A stretch of DNA of 25,611 bases from UTCHB3 sp964431385 (GCA_964431385.1 CAYSJM010000048.1:1-25611); one strand, 5' to 3'; positions 8,386 through 16,868 are shown, counted from the first letter of the stretch. Numbers and translations are program-made. Notes: generated by a model from the letters alone, not told the origin.

Positions 8386-8721
8386 TCAGTACATTAAGTG
8401 TTTTTTATCTTTGTTTCTCCAGCCGGCCTGACTTTCATAATCGACGAAGTAAATTTTTAAGTCTGCCTGACTCTCGTAATCCACGAAGTATATCTTCACA
8501 TCCGCCTGGCTCTGATATTTCACAAAGTACCACTTCCCGTCATTTTTACCTGCCTGGCTTTCGTACTTCACCTTGTAAACCTTCAGGTCTGCCTGACTTT
8601 CATAGTCAACTACATATACCTTCACATCCGCCTGACTTGAATAGTCAACAGAATAAACTTTTTGTGCCTCAATTTTTGCAGTGAACAGCAGGGCAACGGC
8701 AATGATTAATAAGTGCTTCAT
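8386..8721 (-). CDS. Small exported protein of six 13-residue repeats (DUF6150-like)
   Basis: 111 aa with a good start: GGAGGA ends 5 bases before the ATG. A signal peptide runs to residue 20 (KHLLIIAVALLFTAKIEAQ). The mature chain is six repeats of the pattern (V/I)Y-x-V-x-Y-x-SQA(D/G)-x-K at residues 22-34, 35-47, 48-63, 64-76, 77-89 and 90-101; the third is lengthened to 16 by KNDG. The alternation of aromatic and hydrophobic residues suggests a short beta-strand per repeat, hence a small beta-solenoid or sheet. The pattern recalls the DUF6150 family, whose function is unknown; I could not check this. The gene leads directly into pirin with 9 bases between them. High confidence that it is real, low for function. 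Confidence 0.8.
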   Translation of the reverse strand: MKHLLIIAVALLFTAKIEAQKVYSVDYSSQADVKVYVVDYESQADLKVYKVKYESQAGKNDGKWYFVKYQSQADVKIYFVDYESQADLKIYFVDYESQAGWRNKDKKHLMY

Positions 8722-8768
8722 TTTTCCTCCGGATTAGGTTGATTTTTTTCACATTTCGCCATAAATCA

Positions 8769-8792
8769 TGGGTTGAATCCCCAAGCTATTGG
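8769..8792. repeat. Hairpin element, copy A, followed by GCTATTGG
   Basis: TGGG-TTGAATC-CCCA (8769-8783) forms a short hairpin followed at once by A and GCTATTGG (8785-8792). The same layout, a stem around TTGAA(A)TC and then GCTATTGG, recurs 58 bases on at 8824-8850 with a different stem sequence, which suggests a dispersed hairpin family rather than chance. Confidence 0.45.
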
Positions 8793-8823
8793 TTTGATTT
8801 CTTCCTATTTGTCTTCTTATTTT

Positions 8824-8850
8824 CCTCCGATTGAAATCGGAGGCTATTGG
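8824..8850. repeat. Hairpin element, copy B, followed by GCTATTGG
   Basis: CCTCCGATT (8824-8832) and AATCGGAGG (8835-8843) are perfect inverted arms around GA; GCTATTGG follows at 8843-8850. There is no T or A tract on either side, so it is not a classical terminator, although it lies between two minus-strand genes. Confidence 0.6.
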
Positions 8851-8869
8851 GTTTCATACTTCATACTTT

Positions 8870-8932
8870 TTCAGCCCTCAGCCTTCGCTATTCAGCCCTC
8901 AACCCTCGCTATTCAGCCCTCTTCCTTCCCTC
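8870..8932. repeat. 21-bp tandem repeat, three copies
   Basis: Units at 8870-8890, 8891-8911 and 8912-8932 share TTCAGCCCTC and, in the first two, a CCxTCGCTA ending. The third unit is diverged and runs into the stop codon of the exported 227-aa protein gene on the minus strand. The function is unknown; it may be slippage-generated low-complexity DNA. Confidence 0.65.
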
Positions 8933-9614
8933 AATCGTTTATCAACAACCCCAGACCGACCCTGATGTGAAAGCCGCCGAATGAGCCTTTGGTATCGTCG
9001 GAAAGAAAATCGTAGGAGGTTGAAGTTTTTTCATAGAGTTCGTTGAAATTAACATCCATGAGACCGAAGTTGTACGACGGGTGGATCATCAGAGCTAATC
9101 CACTGCCGATACCGATGAAAAGTTTCCCCCCAATTCCCATGTTTGCAATCAAACCAACATCACCCGATCTCGATTGAGTATTTGTGCGGGTTTCGAAACT
9201 CAAAGTCTGAATATCCGCCTCAATATAAGGGAAAATGAGTGCCATGTTCTGGTCATTGGCAACAACCGCCCCTGTACCGAGCAAAAAATTGCTGACCTTT
9301 ATATCCACTTCCCGGAATGAAGTGCCGCCCGATGTTGTTGCAGGATTAGTTTCAGCCCGCATCTGCCCTGAATGAAACGAGTATCCAAGATCGAAGGCAA
9401 TCCCTGACGCAAATCCTAAATTGGCGGACCAGCCAACCATGGTGCCGAGCGATTCCATTTTTTTCGTGAGGATCGAAGAGCGGGTTTGGTTATACTTCTC
9501 CACGAACTTGTCAAGTCCGGAAGAACTTGTGAAAAAGAAATCTGCACCACCCGTGATCACCATCTGCGAATAGACCGGGATCGACATCAAAAGCAACAAA
9601 ATGAATTTTTTCAT
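8931..9614 (-). CDS. Exported outer-membrane beta-barrel-like protein, unknown function
   Basis: 227 aa. The signal peptide KKFILLLLMSIPVYSQ is clear. The rest alternates polar and hydrophobic residues with Gly and aromatic positions (for example GWSANLGFASGIAFDLGYSF, GIGGKLFIGIGSGLALMI, GGFHIRVGLGLL), which looks like an 8- to 10-stranded outer-membrane barrel of the OmpA/porin-like superfamily. No specific family is recognisable. The gene is preceded by a promoter candidate at 9648-9676 and lies upstream of the 13-residue-repeat protein and pirin genes on the same strand, separated by about 210 bases of hairpin and tandem repeats, so they are probably not a single unit. Confidence 0.75.
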   Translation of the reverse strand: MKKFILLLLMSIPVYSQMVITGGADFFFTSSSGLDKFVEKYNQTRSSILTKKMESLGTMVGWSANLGFASGIAFDLGYSFHSGQMRAETNPATTSGGTSFREVDIKVSNFLLGTGAVVANDQNMALIFPYIEADIQTLSFETRTNTQSRSGDVGLIANMGIGGKLFIGIGSGLALMIHPSYNFGLMDVNFNELYEKTSTSYDFLSDDTKGSFGGFHIRVGLGLLIND

Positions 9615-9647
9615 GTTGGACTCAGAAATGTTGTTAAAATATAATTG

Positions 9648-9676
9648 AATATAACAGATAAAATGTAAATGGTGAA
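9648..9676 (-). promoter_or_regulatory. Candidate promoter for the 227-aa exported protein
   Basis: Read on the minus strand, TTCACC (9676-9671) and TATATT (9653-9648) are 17 bases apart, with C following the -10 element. The leader to the ATG at 9614 would be roughly 27 bases. It matches the pattern of other promoter candidates in this window. Confidence 0.45.
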
Positions 9677-9753
9677 ATGTTTTCTTGTGGCGGAAGTTTA
9701 ATATCGATTCTCCGCTATTGTGCCCCCATCTTTAAACTCTAATATGAATATCA

Positions 9754-9782
9754 TTGCAAAACCTTACATTATTTCATATATT
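9754..9782 (+). promoter_or_regulatory. Candidate promoter for the WG-repeat protein
   Basis: TTGCAA (9754-9759), a 17-base spacer and TATATT (9777-9782). The predicted transcript start near 9789 lies at or after the TTG at 9788, which argues that translation begins at a downstream ATG. Confidence 0.55.
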
Positions 9783-9826
9783 TACGATTGAATCTCATTA
9801 AAATCGAAATGAAATCAAGGAATGCC

Positions 9827-11809
9827 ATGTTCTCGCCAAAATTTTTGTCGATTCTTTTAATCCTGTTATTTTGTTCATTAATAAACGCTCAAAAGCCGTA
9901 CGACGGTCCGATTCCAACTCTTGTCCAAAAAGATAAAAAATGGATTTATCGCGACAAGGGGGGAGACAGGGTTATTAAAGACGAATATGATGAAGCCTGG
10001 TTCTTTAATGACGGGCTCGCAGTTGTAAAACAGTTTGGCTTTTACAAGTATATCGACCTTAAAGGTGAAATTGTTATTAATGTTGATTATGAGAAGGCGG
10101 GTGACTTCAGCGAGGGGCTCGCGGCGGTTAAACTCCCCAAAACCGGCTCTTTTTATATCAATAAGAAAGGGGAAAGGGTAAGCGAAAAAGAGTACCAAAC
10201 CCTTGGTAAATTCAAGAGCGGTGTCGGGATCGGATTCCGGGATATCAAATATTACCTGATCGAAGCGACAGGTAAAGAGGTTGCGGGTCCATTCGATTAT
10301 GTTGAAGGGTTCAGGGAGGGGATGTCATGGTTCAGTACCAACCTTAAATTCGGATTCGTAAACTCCAAAGGTGAAATTGCAATAAAACCGGTTTACAGAA
10401 ACGCGAGAAGCTTCATCGATGGTTACGCCTGGGTTCAAAAGCAGGACAGTACATTTTGCCTGATCGACCTGAAAGGGAAGGAAGTAACCCCTGCGAAGAA
10501 ATATGTGAACCCGATACGGTTCCCGTATCAGACAAAGTATCTGATCGAAGATACCAAAGAGGGTTCAACGGTGAAGTCGAGGGAGGGGAAGGTAATGCTG
10601 AAAACAAAATACAAGATAATCCGCTGGCTACAGAAAGACCTTTTTGTGCATAATGACGGCAAAGGCGGCGGTGAAGGGGTGATAGATATAAAAGGAAAGG
10701 ATGTAATAAAAGCCGGCTGGACAAGTGTTAACGAGTCACAGGGGGATTTTATCATCGTTCAGAAGAACAACAAATATGGAATATATGGTGTTGACGGAAA
10801 GGAAATAATCCCGGCGAAATACGACTTCTCCTGGACCACCCCGTTGGGAACTTTTATGAAGGAAGGGAACAGCTATTTCCTTTACAATGAAAAGCAAAAA
10901 GCACTTGGTAAAAGGGTTTATCACGCCCTGCCTGATGCCCCGTGGCAGTTCACAGTTCCGGAGGGATTCGGATTCGTTCAGGCACTCTACATGAAATTCT
11001 TTATCGATACGGATGGAAAAGAATATCTTGTCCGTGATGTGTACCTTGAAAATTACAAGGGACCCAACGGCAAGATCGCACTTAAAGATGCCTACACTGG
11101 CGACTTGTACTCGGACTTTGTGTATGACAAGGTCGGGATAAAGGGGGAAGAGATGCTCCCGGTAATGAAAGACGGGAAATGGGGCTTCTACAGTCTGGAA
11201 ACCTATAAAGAAACCGTACCATTCATTTATGATGAGGTTGATGCATATTCGTTTTCACACGGCCTCTGCCCCGTGAAGAAGAACGGCAAATGGGGTTTTA
11301 TCGACAAAACCGGGGTGACAAAGATCCCATTTGACTTCGATGAGGCGAATGGCTTCAACAAGGGGGAGGCAATTGTAAAGATCGGCAAGAAAAAATACAT
11401 TATCGACCTGCAGGGAAAAGTGTTAAGACAGGATAACTATTACTCTGACCCTTGGGCCGAAAGACCGGAGTTCAACGGCAATACACTTTCCGGAACTTAC
11501 AATCTGGAATACTACCATGTGATCGATTCACCTTATTCCCTCCCGCGTAAGGGTGAGCGGTCGCAGGAACTTGACGATCCTGTTTCGATCAAGGTTACAC
11601 GGAACAGCATTTCAACTCGTTACTACCATTTTACTGTTGAAAGCAGCGGTTACCACAACGGACAAAGAGTTTACAACCTTGAAAAAAACTCAGGAAACAA
11701 CACCTATCTGATGTTCGTTTTCTTTGGAAACGGTGAAGACAGGTGCGCTTTCATGACTCGAGACGGGATGGTGGTTTACGCGACGGCACCAATGCAATTC
11801 GGGAAATGA
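9827..11809 (+). CDS. Exported WG-repeat protein
   Basis: I chose ATG 9827 because AAGGA at 9817-9821 is correctly spaced and the promoter candidate upstream would start transcription near 9789, ruling against the TTG at 9788; ATG 9809 remains possible. The product is about 660 aa. The signal peptide runs to about residue 22 (FLSILLILLFCSLINAQ). About residues 30-530 consist of WG (KWG-type) repeats, recognisable as KWIYRDKGG, FGFVNSKGE, KYGIYGVDGKEIIPAKYD, KWGFYSLETYKETVPFIYDE and KWGFIDKTGVTKIPFDFDE. The last ~100 residues form a separate domain without repeats, rich in beta-type sequence, and unrecognised. WG-repeat proteins are common in Bacteroidota and their function is mostly unknown; protein binding is the usual guess. 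No T9SS tail. A G/C hairpin follows the stop. Confidence 0.87.
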   Translation: MFSPKFLSILLILLFCSLINAQKPYDGPIPTLVQKDKKWIYRDKGGDRVIKDEYDEAWFFNDGLAVVKQFGFYKYIDLKGEIVINVDYEKAGDFSEGLAAVKLPKTGSFYINKKGERVSEKEYQTLGKFKSGVGIGFRDIKYYLIEATGKEVAGPFDYVEGFREGMSWFSTNLKFGFVNSKGEIAIKPVYRNARSFIDGYAWVQKQDSTFCLIDLKGKEVTPAKKYVNPIRFPYQTKYLIEDTKEGSTVKSREGKVMLKTKYKIIRWLQKDLFVHNDGKGGGEGVIDIKGKDVIKAGWTSVNESQGDFIIVQKNNKYGIYGVDGKEIIPAKYDFSWTTPLGTFMKEGNSYFLYNEKQKALGKRVYHALPDAPWQFTVPEGFGFVQALYMKFFIDTDGKEYLVRDVYLENYKGPNGKIALKDAYTGDLYSDFVYDKVGIKGEEMLPVMKDGKWGFYSLETYKETVPFIYDEVDAYSFSHGLCPVKKNGKWGFIDKTGVTKIPFDFDEANGFNKGEAIVKIGKKKYIIDLQGKVLRQDNYYSDPWAERPEFNGNTLSGTYNLEYYHVIDSPYSLPRKGERSQELDDPVSIKVTRNSISTRYYHFTVESSGYHNGQRVYNLEKNSGNNTYLMFVFFGNGEDRCAFMTRDGMVVYATAPMQFGK

Positions 11810-11816
11810 GAACCCG

Positions 11817-11834
11817 GGGGTTCTTACAAACCCC
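11817..11834. terminator. Possible hairpin between convergent genes
   Basis: GGGGTT (11817-11822) and AACCCC (11829-11834) pair around a 6-base loop, 7 bases after the stop of the WG-repeat gene and 17 before the end of the convergent gene. No T tract follows on either strand, so termination activity is uncertain. Confidence 0.35.
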
Positions 11835-11851
11835 TCAGGCCAAAGTATCAA

Positions 11852-13159
11852 TTATTTGTTAACGATCATTTTTATCGCCGAAGAATATTTCCCCGCTTCA
11901 AGTCTGAAAATATAAACTCCCGAGGCAACACCAGTTGCATCAAAATTAACCTGGTGGTTACCTGCCGGCATGTCACTTTTCAGAAGTGTCGCAACCTCTC
12001 TTCCAAGGATGTCATAAACCACTCCCTTTACGAATCCCCCTTCCGGAAGTGAAAATCGAATTTTCGTCTCCGGATTGAAGGGATTGGGGTAGTTTTGGTA
12101 GAGGGAGAAGGCAACCGGGACTACCTCCGGATCTTCAACGCCAACAACCGGTGGAGCGATCTTCACGGTTGAATAGAGATGATAATCGCTTGAAATGGCA
12201 TAACCCTCACCTTCAGGGGTAATCTCAAGCCATTTTATCTGTTCCTGAGTGTTCAGTTTGGTGTAGGTAAATGTAATACCAAAATCCCGTGAAGTGGCAA
12301 TGTAGCCGGAGTCAGAACCGGCATAAATAATGGAGTCACCCGATTTCCTGGGTGAAAACAGATTTCTCGGACTGATATAATGGACAAAATTATCTCCTCC
12401 GTCTGTACTTATTTTAAGGACACGGTTTTGCACAACAGCGAAAACTGCCGAGGGCCGCATTACAACGAGTCCTGTCCAGTTAGTATAATTATAGTACGAG
12501 CTGTCGGTGATCCATGTTGCACCGTCATTCGTGGAATGTGCCACAAGTGTTCCCAACACAGGAGCCGGATTACCCTGAGACAGAATTGACCCGAATCCCC
12601 ATATTGTACTGTCAACACGGTCGGTCCTGAAGATAACCCCGGGGTGCAGGTATGTGGGAGTGTACTGCCAGGTCATTCCACCGTCAGTTGTTTTCCCATG
12701 AGAAATCTTGAATCCGCTCGACTCTGAACTTGTGTTGAAAGTTATCCCTTTAAGCGAATCTGTAAAGAAAATATTCGCGTCCGCGCCGCCACCCGGCACG
12801 GGCTGCCAGGTTAGACCACCATCAGTTGTAGAGATGATCGGACCATCATTTACCAGTATGCCGTGGGTTCTTGATCTGAATCTGACCTGTGCGTTGCCGT
12901 ATGTCTTAGAGATTATTTTGGTCCAGGTGTAACCCCCGTTGGTTGACTTGTGAAGCCCGTTGCGGTCGGCTACAAAAATGTAATGTGAATCAACCACTGA
13001 AATGGAAGAAACGATATAAAACTTGGTCGGGCTTCTGTAGAACCATTCTTTTTGGGCATAGGAATTGGTGAAAAACAGAAGAAGAACTATCGGGAACCAT
13101 AACCGACCGCGACACTTCATTAAGAAGGGTAACAAAGAAGTTTCCAAAACTAACTGCAT
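11852..13159 (-). CDS. T9SS-targeted Asp-box propeller protein (paralogue 1)
   Basis: 435 aa from ATG 13159, which has AGGTAG some 10 bases upstream. ATG 13120 (residue 14) would give a more classical signal peptide (KCRGRLWFPIVLLLFFTNSYAQ) but has no ribosome site. Six Asp-box motifs (STNGGYTW, TTDGGLTW, TTDGGMTW, STNDGATW, STDGGDNF, SRDFGITF) form a BNR/sortilin-like propeller at about residues 50-330. The last ~85 residues are a T9SS type-A sorting domain starting LYQNYPNPFNPE. It should be secreted by T9SS and attached to the surface. The overall sequence is a paralogue of the product of 15393-16679 (shared KxWxxRS, SVVDS and SGDSIIYAGSDSGYIA-like segments). Last gene of a three-gene minus-strand set; 118 bases separate it from the middle gene. 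Binding partner unknown. Confidence 0.87.
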   Translation of the reverse strand: MQLVLETSLLPFLMKCRGRLWFPIVLLLFFTNSYAQKEWFYRSPTKFYIVSSISVVDSHYIFVADRNGLHKSTNGGYTWTKIISKTYGNAQVRFRSRTHGILVNDGPIISTTDGGLTWQPVPGGGADANIFFTDSLKGITFNTSSESSGFKISHGKTTDGGMTWQYTPTYLHPGVIFRTDRVDSTIWGFGSILSQGNPAPVLGTLVAHSTNDGATWITDSSYYNYTNWTGLVVMRPSAVFAVVQNRVLKISTDGGDNFVHYISPRNLFSPRKSGDSIIYAGSDSGYIATSRDFGITFTYTKLNTQEQIKWLEITPEGEGYAISSDYHLYSTVKIAPPVVGVEDPEVVPVAFSLYQNYPNPFNPETKIRFSLPEGGFVKGVVYDILGREVATLLKSDMPAGNHQVNFDATGVASGVYIFRLEAGKYSSAIKMIVNK

Positions 13160-13277
13160 AAAAATTTATCTACCTGTAAATTTATGATTTTCTGTGATTT
13201 AAACAAAAAGTACATTCCGAACCGATCCCGGCATTTACCATAATTGAAGGTTGTGCCTTGCCCCTTGTCTTCATCAG

Positions 13278-15344
13278 TCACTTATTAACCAACATCTTTA
13301 TCGCCGAAGAATATTTCCCCGCCTCAAGCCGGAAAACATAAACTCCCGAGGCAATACCTGTTGCATCAAACTTAACCTGGTGGTTACCTGCCGGCAGATC
13401 ACTTTTCAGAAGTTTCGCTACTTCCCTTCCGAGAATGTCGTAAACCACTCCCTTTACGAATCCCCCTTCCGGAAGTGAAAAACGGATTACCGTTTCCGGG
13501 TTGAAAGGATTGGGGTAGTTTTGGTAGAGGGAGAAGTTTACAGGAAGAGTGTGGCTTTCATCCTCGATGCCAACAAAGATATTACTGCTTTCCGATTCCT
13601 TCAGAACAGTCCCTTTATCACCTGAGACATATAATGTTCCTGCGTTGGTTCTAAAAATATCAGAGAGGCTTACAGATGTGATTGGTATGTCCAACTGCCA
13701 GCTCATCCCACGATCATGACTTCTCAATATCTGTCCAAGATAACTGCACATAATCGCATCCTGATCCCCGTCCCTGACTATCGTTCTGAGAAAATTTTCT
13801 GCTGTTTTAATCAGTACCCAGGTTCTTCCGCCATCAGAAGTGTGGAATATTTTCTTATCCTCTATTCCAACCCCTTCCAATTGATCGTAAAAAACAAATT
13901 TTTGAAGATACTGATTTGCAGAAGTTGAGTTAACCTGCCAGGTCTCTCCACCATCGGTTGATTTACCAATCTGGTCTGTTGCGACAAAAAATCCCGTTAA
14001 GGAGTCAAGGAAATAGATATGTCTGATCCTCTTTGTTGTGTTGGTGGTGATGTTTGTCCATGTTGCTCCCCGGTCAGCGGATTTAATCATGGTTCCGGAA
14101 GGTCCCGCAACAAGCACTTTTCCATTTGGCAAAACACAAAAAACAGCATTGCTCGAAAAACTGTAAGGAGTAGAGAGCGTTACACCTCCATCTGTGGTCC
14201 TGAAAATATTCTCATAATCGAGAACCAGTCCATTTTGCTCATCAAAAAAATGTATGGAAGGTATCATCGGTAGATTGTCGTTAACAGCAATCCAATCGTT
14301 CCCTCCGTTCGTTGTTTTCTTAAGTCCGTTTGTATACGCAATATATCCAATTTCTTCGTTCAGGAAGAAAATTTTGTTTATTCTTTTATCTGTAGTAGAG
14401 GGTGGGAAATAGTTCCATGTGGCTCCAAAATCGGTGGAACTCTGGAAGGCCCCACCACTTCCGCAGGCGAACCAGATACTGTCCCTGAAACATGTTACAT
14501 CATACAGAAATTGGGTCGGAGCCGGGGTGAAGGAGCTCCATGTACTCCCAATGTCAGAAGTCTTGAGTACAAATCTGAACTCACCTGTAATCATTACTTT
14601 TTCATTGACGCCATGGATTCCATAAATTCTTGGTGAGTAGATTGAGGGAAATTCAACCAGGTTCCAAGTGTGTCCGCCATCTGTTGTCTTGATGCCGCTG
14701 CCACCCATTTTCGTGACGACACCATGTTGAGAATCTGCAAAATACACTACATCAAATCTTGTTGCTCCCAAAGGCGGGAATGTGGTCAGCCAGGAGGAGA
14801 ATGTTGTACCCCCGTCGGTAGTTACCACAAAGCTGGTATCCGCAAGCAGATACATTTCGTTCATACTGTTAAGGGATGCAGCATGGAACTTCCCTTCAGG
14901 TATTGTGGAAGACCGTTCCCATGTTTGTCCTCCATTTGAAGAACGGATTAAGTAATTTGAATTGGAAACGGCAACATAATTTTGTGCGTCAAACATCTTA
15001 ACTTTAATTATATGATCATTGTCCGAGTGATAAATCCTGACCCACGATTCCCCGCCATTGGTCGTCTTAAGTATGTTCCCTTCAGTTGACAGTATCCCGA
15101 TGTTTTCGTTATAAAAATCGCCATCCAAAAAATCTTCTCTCGTCGAGTGTACCTTGGTCTCCCACTTGATTCCACGATTTGTTGAGATTGAAATTACACC
15201 ACCCTTACCCGCAACAAGCACTTTATCAGTTGAGAGAGCACATACCGTTGTCAGGTCATAGGCGGTAGTAGCAGGTGCAATTTGTACCCATTGTGCCATC
15301 AAGGGGAATGTTAAGAATAACAAAGAGTTAATCAGCTTTTTCAT
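13278..15344 (-). CDS. T9SS-targeted long Asp-box propeller protein
   Basis: 688 aa. Signal peptide KKLINSLLFLTFPLMAQ, then about 575 residues with 13 Asp-box motifs (TTNGGESW, SSNGGQTW, TTDGGHTW, STDGGETW, TSDGGRTW and others), resembling Ycf48-like proteins and enough for one large or two propellers. The last ~90 residues are the T9SS type-A sorting domain (LYQNYPNPFNPE to the C terminus), almost identical to those of its two neighbours even though the propellers differ. AGGTAT precedes the ATG. It lies between two mutually paralogous genes, with 48 bases to the upstream gene and 118 to the downstream one, so cotranscription from the promoter near 16869-16899 is likely. Secreted surface protein; ligand unknown. 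Confidence 0.88.
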   Translation of the reverse strand: MKKLINSLLFLTFPLMAQWVQIAPATTAYDLTTVCALSTDKVLVAGKGGVISISTNRGIKWETKVHSTREDFLDGDFYNENIGILSTEGNILKTTNGGESWVRIYHSDNDHIIKVKMFDAQNYVAVSNSNYLIRSSNGGQTWERSSTIPEGKFHAASLNSMNEMYLLADTSFVVTTDGGTTFSSWLTTFPPLGATRFDVVYFADSQHGVVTKMGGSGIKTTDGGHTWNLVEFPSIYSPRIYGIHGVNEKVMITGEFRFVLKTSDIGSTWSSFTPAPTQFLYDVTCFRDSIWFACGSGGAFQSSTDFGATWNYFPPSTTDKRINKIFFLNEEIGYIAYTNGLKKTTNGGNDWIAVNDNLPMIPSIHFFDEQNGLVLDYENIFRTTDGGVTLSTPYSFSSNAVFCVLPNGKVLVAGPSGTMIKSADRGATWTNITTNTTKRIRHIYFLDSLTGFFVATDQIGKSTDGGETWQVNSTSANQYLQKFVFYDQLEGVGIEDKKIFHTSDGGRTWVLIKTAENFLRTIVRDGDQDAIMCSYLGQILRSHDRGMSWQLDIPITSVSLSDIFRTNAGTLYVSGDKGTVLKESESSNIFVGIEDESHTLPVNFSLYQNYPNPFNPETVIRFSLPEGGFVKGVVYDILGREVAKLLKSDLPAGNHQVKFDATGIASGVYVFRLEAGKYSSAIKMLVNK

Positions 15345-15392
15345 GACATATACCTGAATATTTTGATAACAAAATCAATTTTTATTTCTAAT

Positions 15393-16679
15393 CTACTTCC
15401 CAACCACCATCTTTATCGCCGAAGAATATTTCCCCGCCTCAAGCCGGAAGATATAGACACCCGAGGCAAGGCCCGCTGCATCAAACTTCACCTGTTGATT
15501 ACCTGCCGCCAGATCACTTTTCAGAAGTGTCGCTACTTCCCTTCCGAGAATATCGTAAACCACTCCCTTTACGAATCCCGCTTCCGGAAGTGAAAATCGA
15601 ATTACCGTCTCCGGGTTAAAGGGATTGGGGTAGTTTTGGGAGAGGGAGAAGGATTCCGGAGTAGTCAGAGATGACTCTTCAATATCGACGGGAGCATACT
15701 TGAGTTTTACGGTTGAATAGAATTTCCCGTCCTCTGCAAACGCATATCCATCACCATCTTTGGTGAATTCGAGCCATTTAATGGAAGCGTTTGTATTCAG
15801 TTTGGTATAATTGAATGTAACCCCAAAATCCTCTGAATAAGCGATATATCCACTGTCCGAACCGGCATAGATGGCAGTATCACCCGATTTCCTTGGTGAG
15901 TATATCCTCCTCGGTTGTATATAATGGATAGCATTTCCACCGCCTGTAGTGCTGACCTTTGTAACTCTATAACCCGATACGGCTACCATGGTTTTAGGAC
16001 GCATCAACACCATTCCGGTCCAGTTCACAGGGGAATCGTTCGTGCTGTCAGTTATCCAGGTCGTTCCGTTGTTCGTGGAGTGCATTACCAGGGTGCCTAC
16101 CATAGGGGCAGGTGAAGCAAGTATGAGGATTCCTCCCACACAAACAATTATACTGTCAACTTGATCAACATGATCTATCACACCATGTTGAGGAGTACTT
16201 CTCCATGACCATGAGTGTCCGCCATTAGAAGTTTTACCAAAATATAGAGTATAGTTGCTGAAATCGGAACCTGTACTGAATGTGATGCCGTTTAAAGAGT
16301 CAGTAAAACAAAACCCCTGGTTAAAATAGTCGTTGAAAACAACTCGCCAGGTAGTTCCTCCATCCGAAGTTGCGAGTATTTTCCCCAATATTACCAAAGT
16401 TCCGTCTTTCCTGTTCCAAAATCTTACTATGGGGTAGTCGGAACCGTTATATCTCAAGAGTTGCCATGTAGCCCCGCCATCAGTGGTTTTGTGCAGAGCA
16501 TTCTGATCCACGACATAGATATATAAGGAATCAACCACCGAAACAGACCTGATGTAAGTAAAAAGTGTTGTACTCCTGTGATACCATTGCTTCTGTGCCG
16601 ATATGTTGCCGGCAGAAAAGAGCAAAACGATAAAACCAATCAGAGTAAGTTTTGTAAAGAGAGTTTTTTTCGATTTCAT
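15393..16679 (-). CDS. T9SS-targeted Asp-box propeller protein (paralogue 2)
   Basis: About 428 aa from ATG 16679, chosen because it gives a classical signal peptide (KKTLFTKLTLIGFIVLLFSAGNISAQ) that lines up with that of the 11852-13159 product. However, an in-frame ATG at 16799 has a much stronger ribosome site (GGGAGG, 5 bases away) and would add 40 unusual residues; see findings. Six Asp-box-like motifs (TTDGGATW, TSDGGTTW, TSNGGHSW, STNNGTTW, a degenerate STTGGGNA, SEDFGVTF) make a sortilin/BNR-like propeller. The final ~85 residues are a T9SS type-A sorting domain (LSQNYPNPFNPE onward). First gene of the three-gene minus-strand set. Surface protein of unknown ligand. Confidence 0.84.
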   Translation of the reverse strand: MKSKKTLFTKLTLIGFIVLLFSAGNISAQKQWYHRSTTLFTYIRSVSVVDSLYIYVVDQNALHKTTDGGATWQLLRYNGSDYPIVRFWNRKDGTLVILGKILATSDGGTTWRVVFNDYFNQGFCFTDSLNGITFSTGSDFSNYTLYFGKTSNGGHSWSWRSTPQHGVIDHVDQVDSIIVCVGGILILASPAPMVGTLVMHSTNNGTTWITDSTNDSPVNWTGMVLMRPKTMVAVSGYRVTKVSTTGGGNAIHYIQPRRIYSPRKSGDTAIYAGSDSGYIAYSEDFGVTFNYTKLNTNASIKWLEFTKDGDGYAFAEDGKFYSTVKLKYAPVDIEESSLTTPESFSLSQNYPNPFNPETVIRFSLPEAGFVKGVVYDILGREVATLLKSDLAAGNQQVKFDAAGLASGVYIFRLEAGKYSSAIKMVVGK

Positions 16680-16868
16680 GATCAATTTGCAAGAAAAAAG
16701 GCAATCCACCTGAGCGGGTCTAAATTTAAAAACATGGGAATTGGATGCTGACGGAGGCGTCAGATCATCGTGTGGATGGCGGTATGTGGTTAACGACATT
16801 TCTCCCTCCCTGGAGGAACCGTTTAAGAATCAACAAGTAAAGAATAATAAATAGTAATATCAGTTATT

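Noticed and set aside
8386..8721. CRISPR-like array because of regular 39-base spacing
   Set aside because: The repeats encode a 13-residue protein repeat in one open frame with signal peptide and ribosome site; there are no unique spacers.
10413..10755. Minus-strand frames over the WG-repeat gene
   Set aside because: They are overlapping shadows of a strongly supported repeat protein, with no ribosome sites or family motifs.
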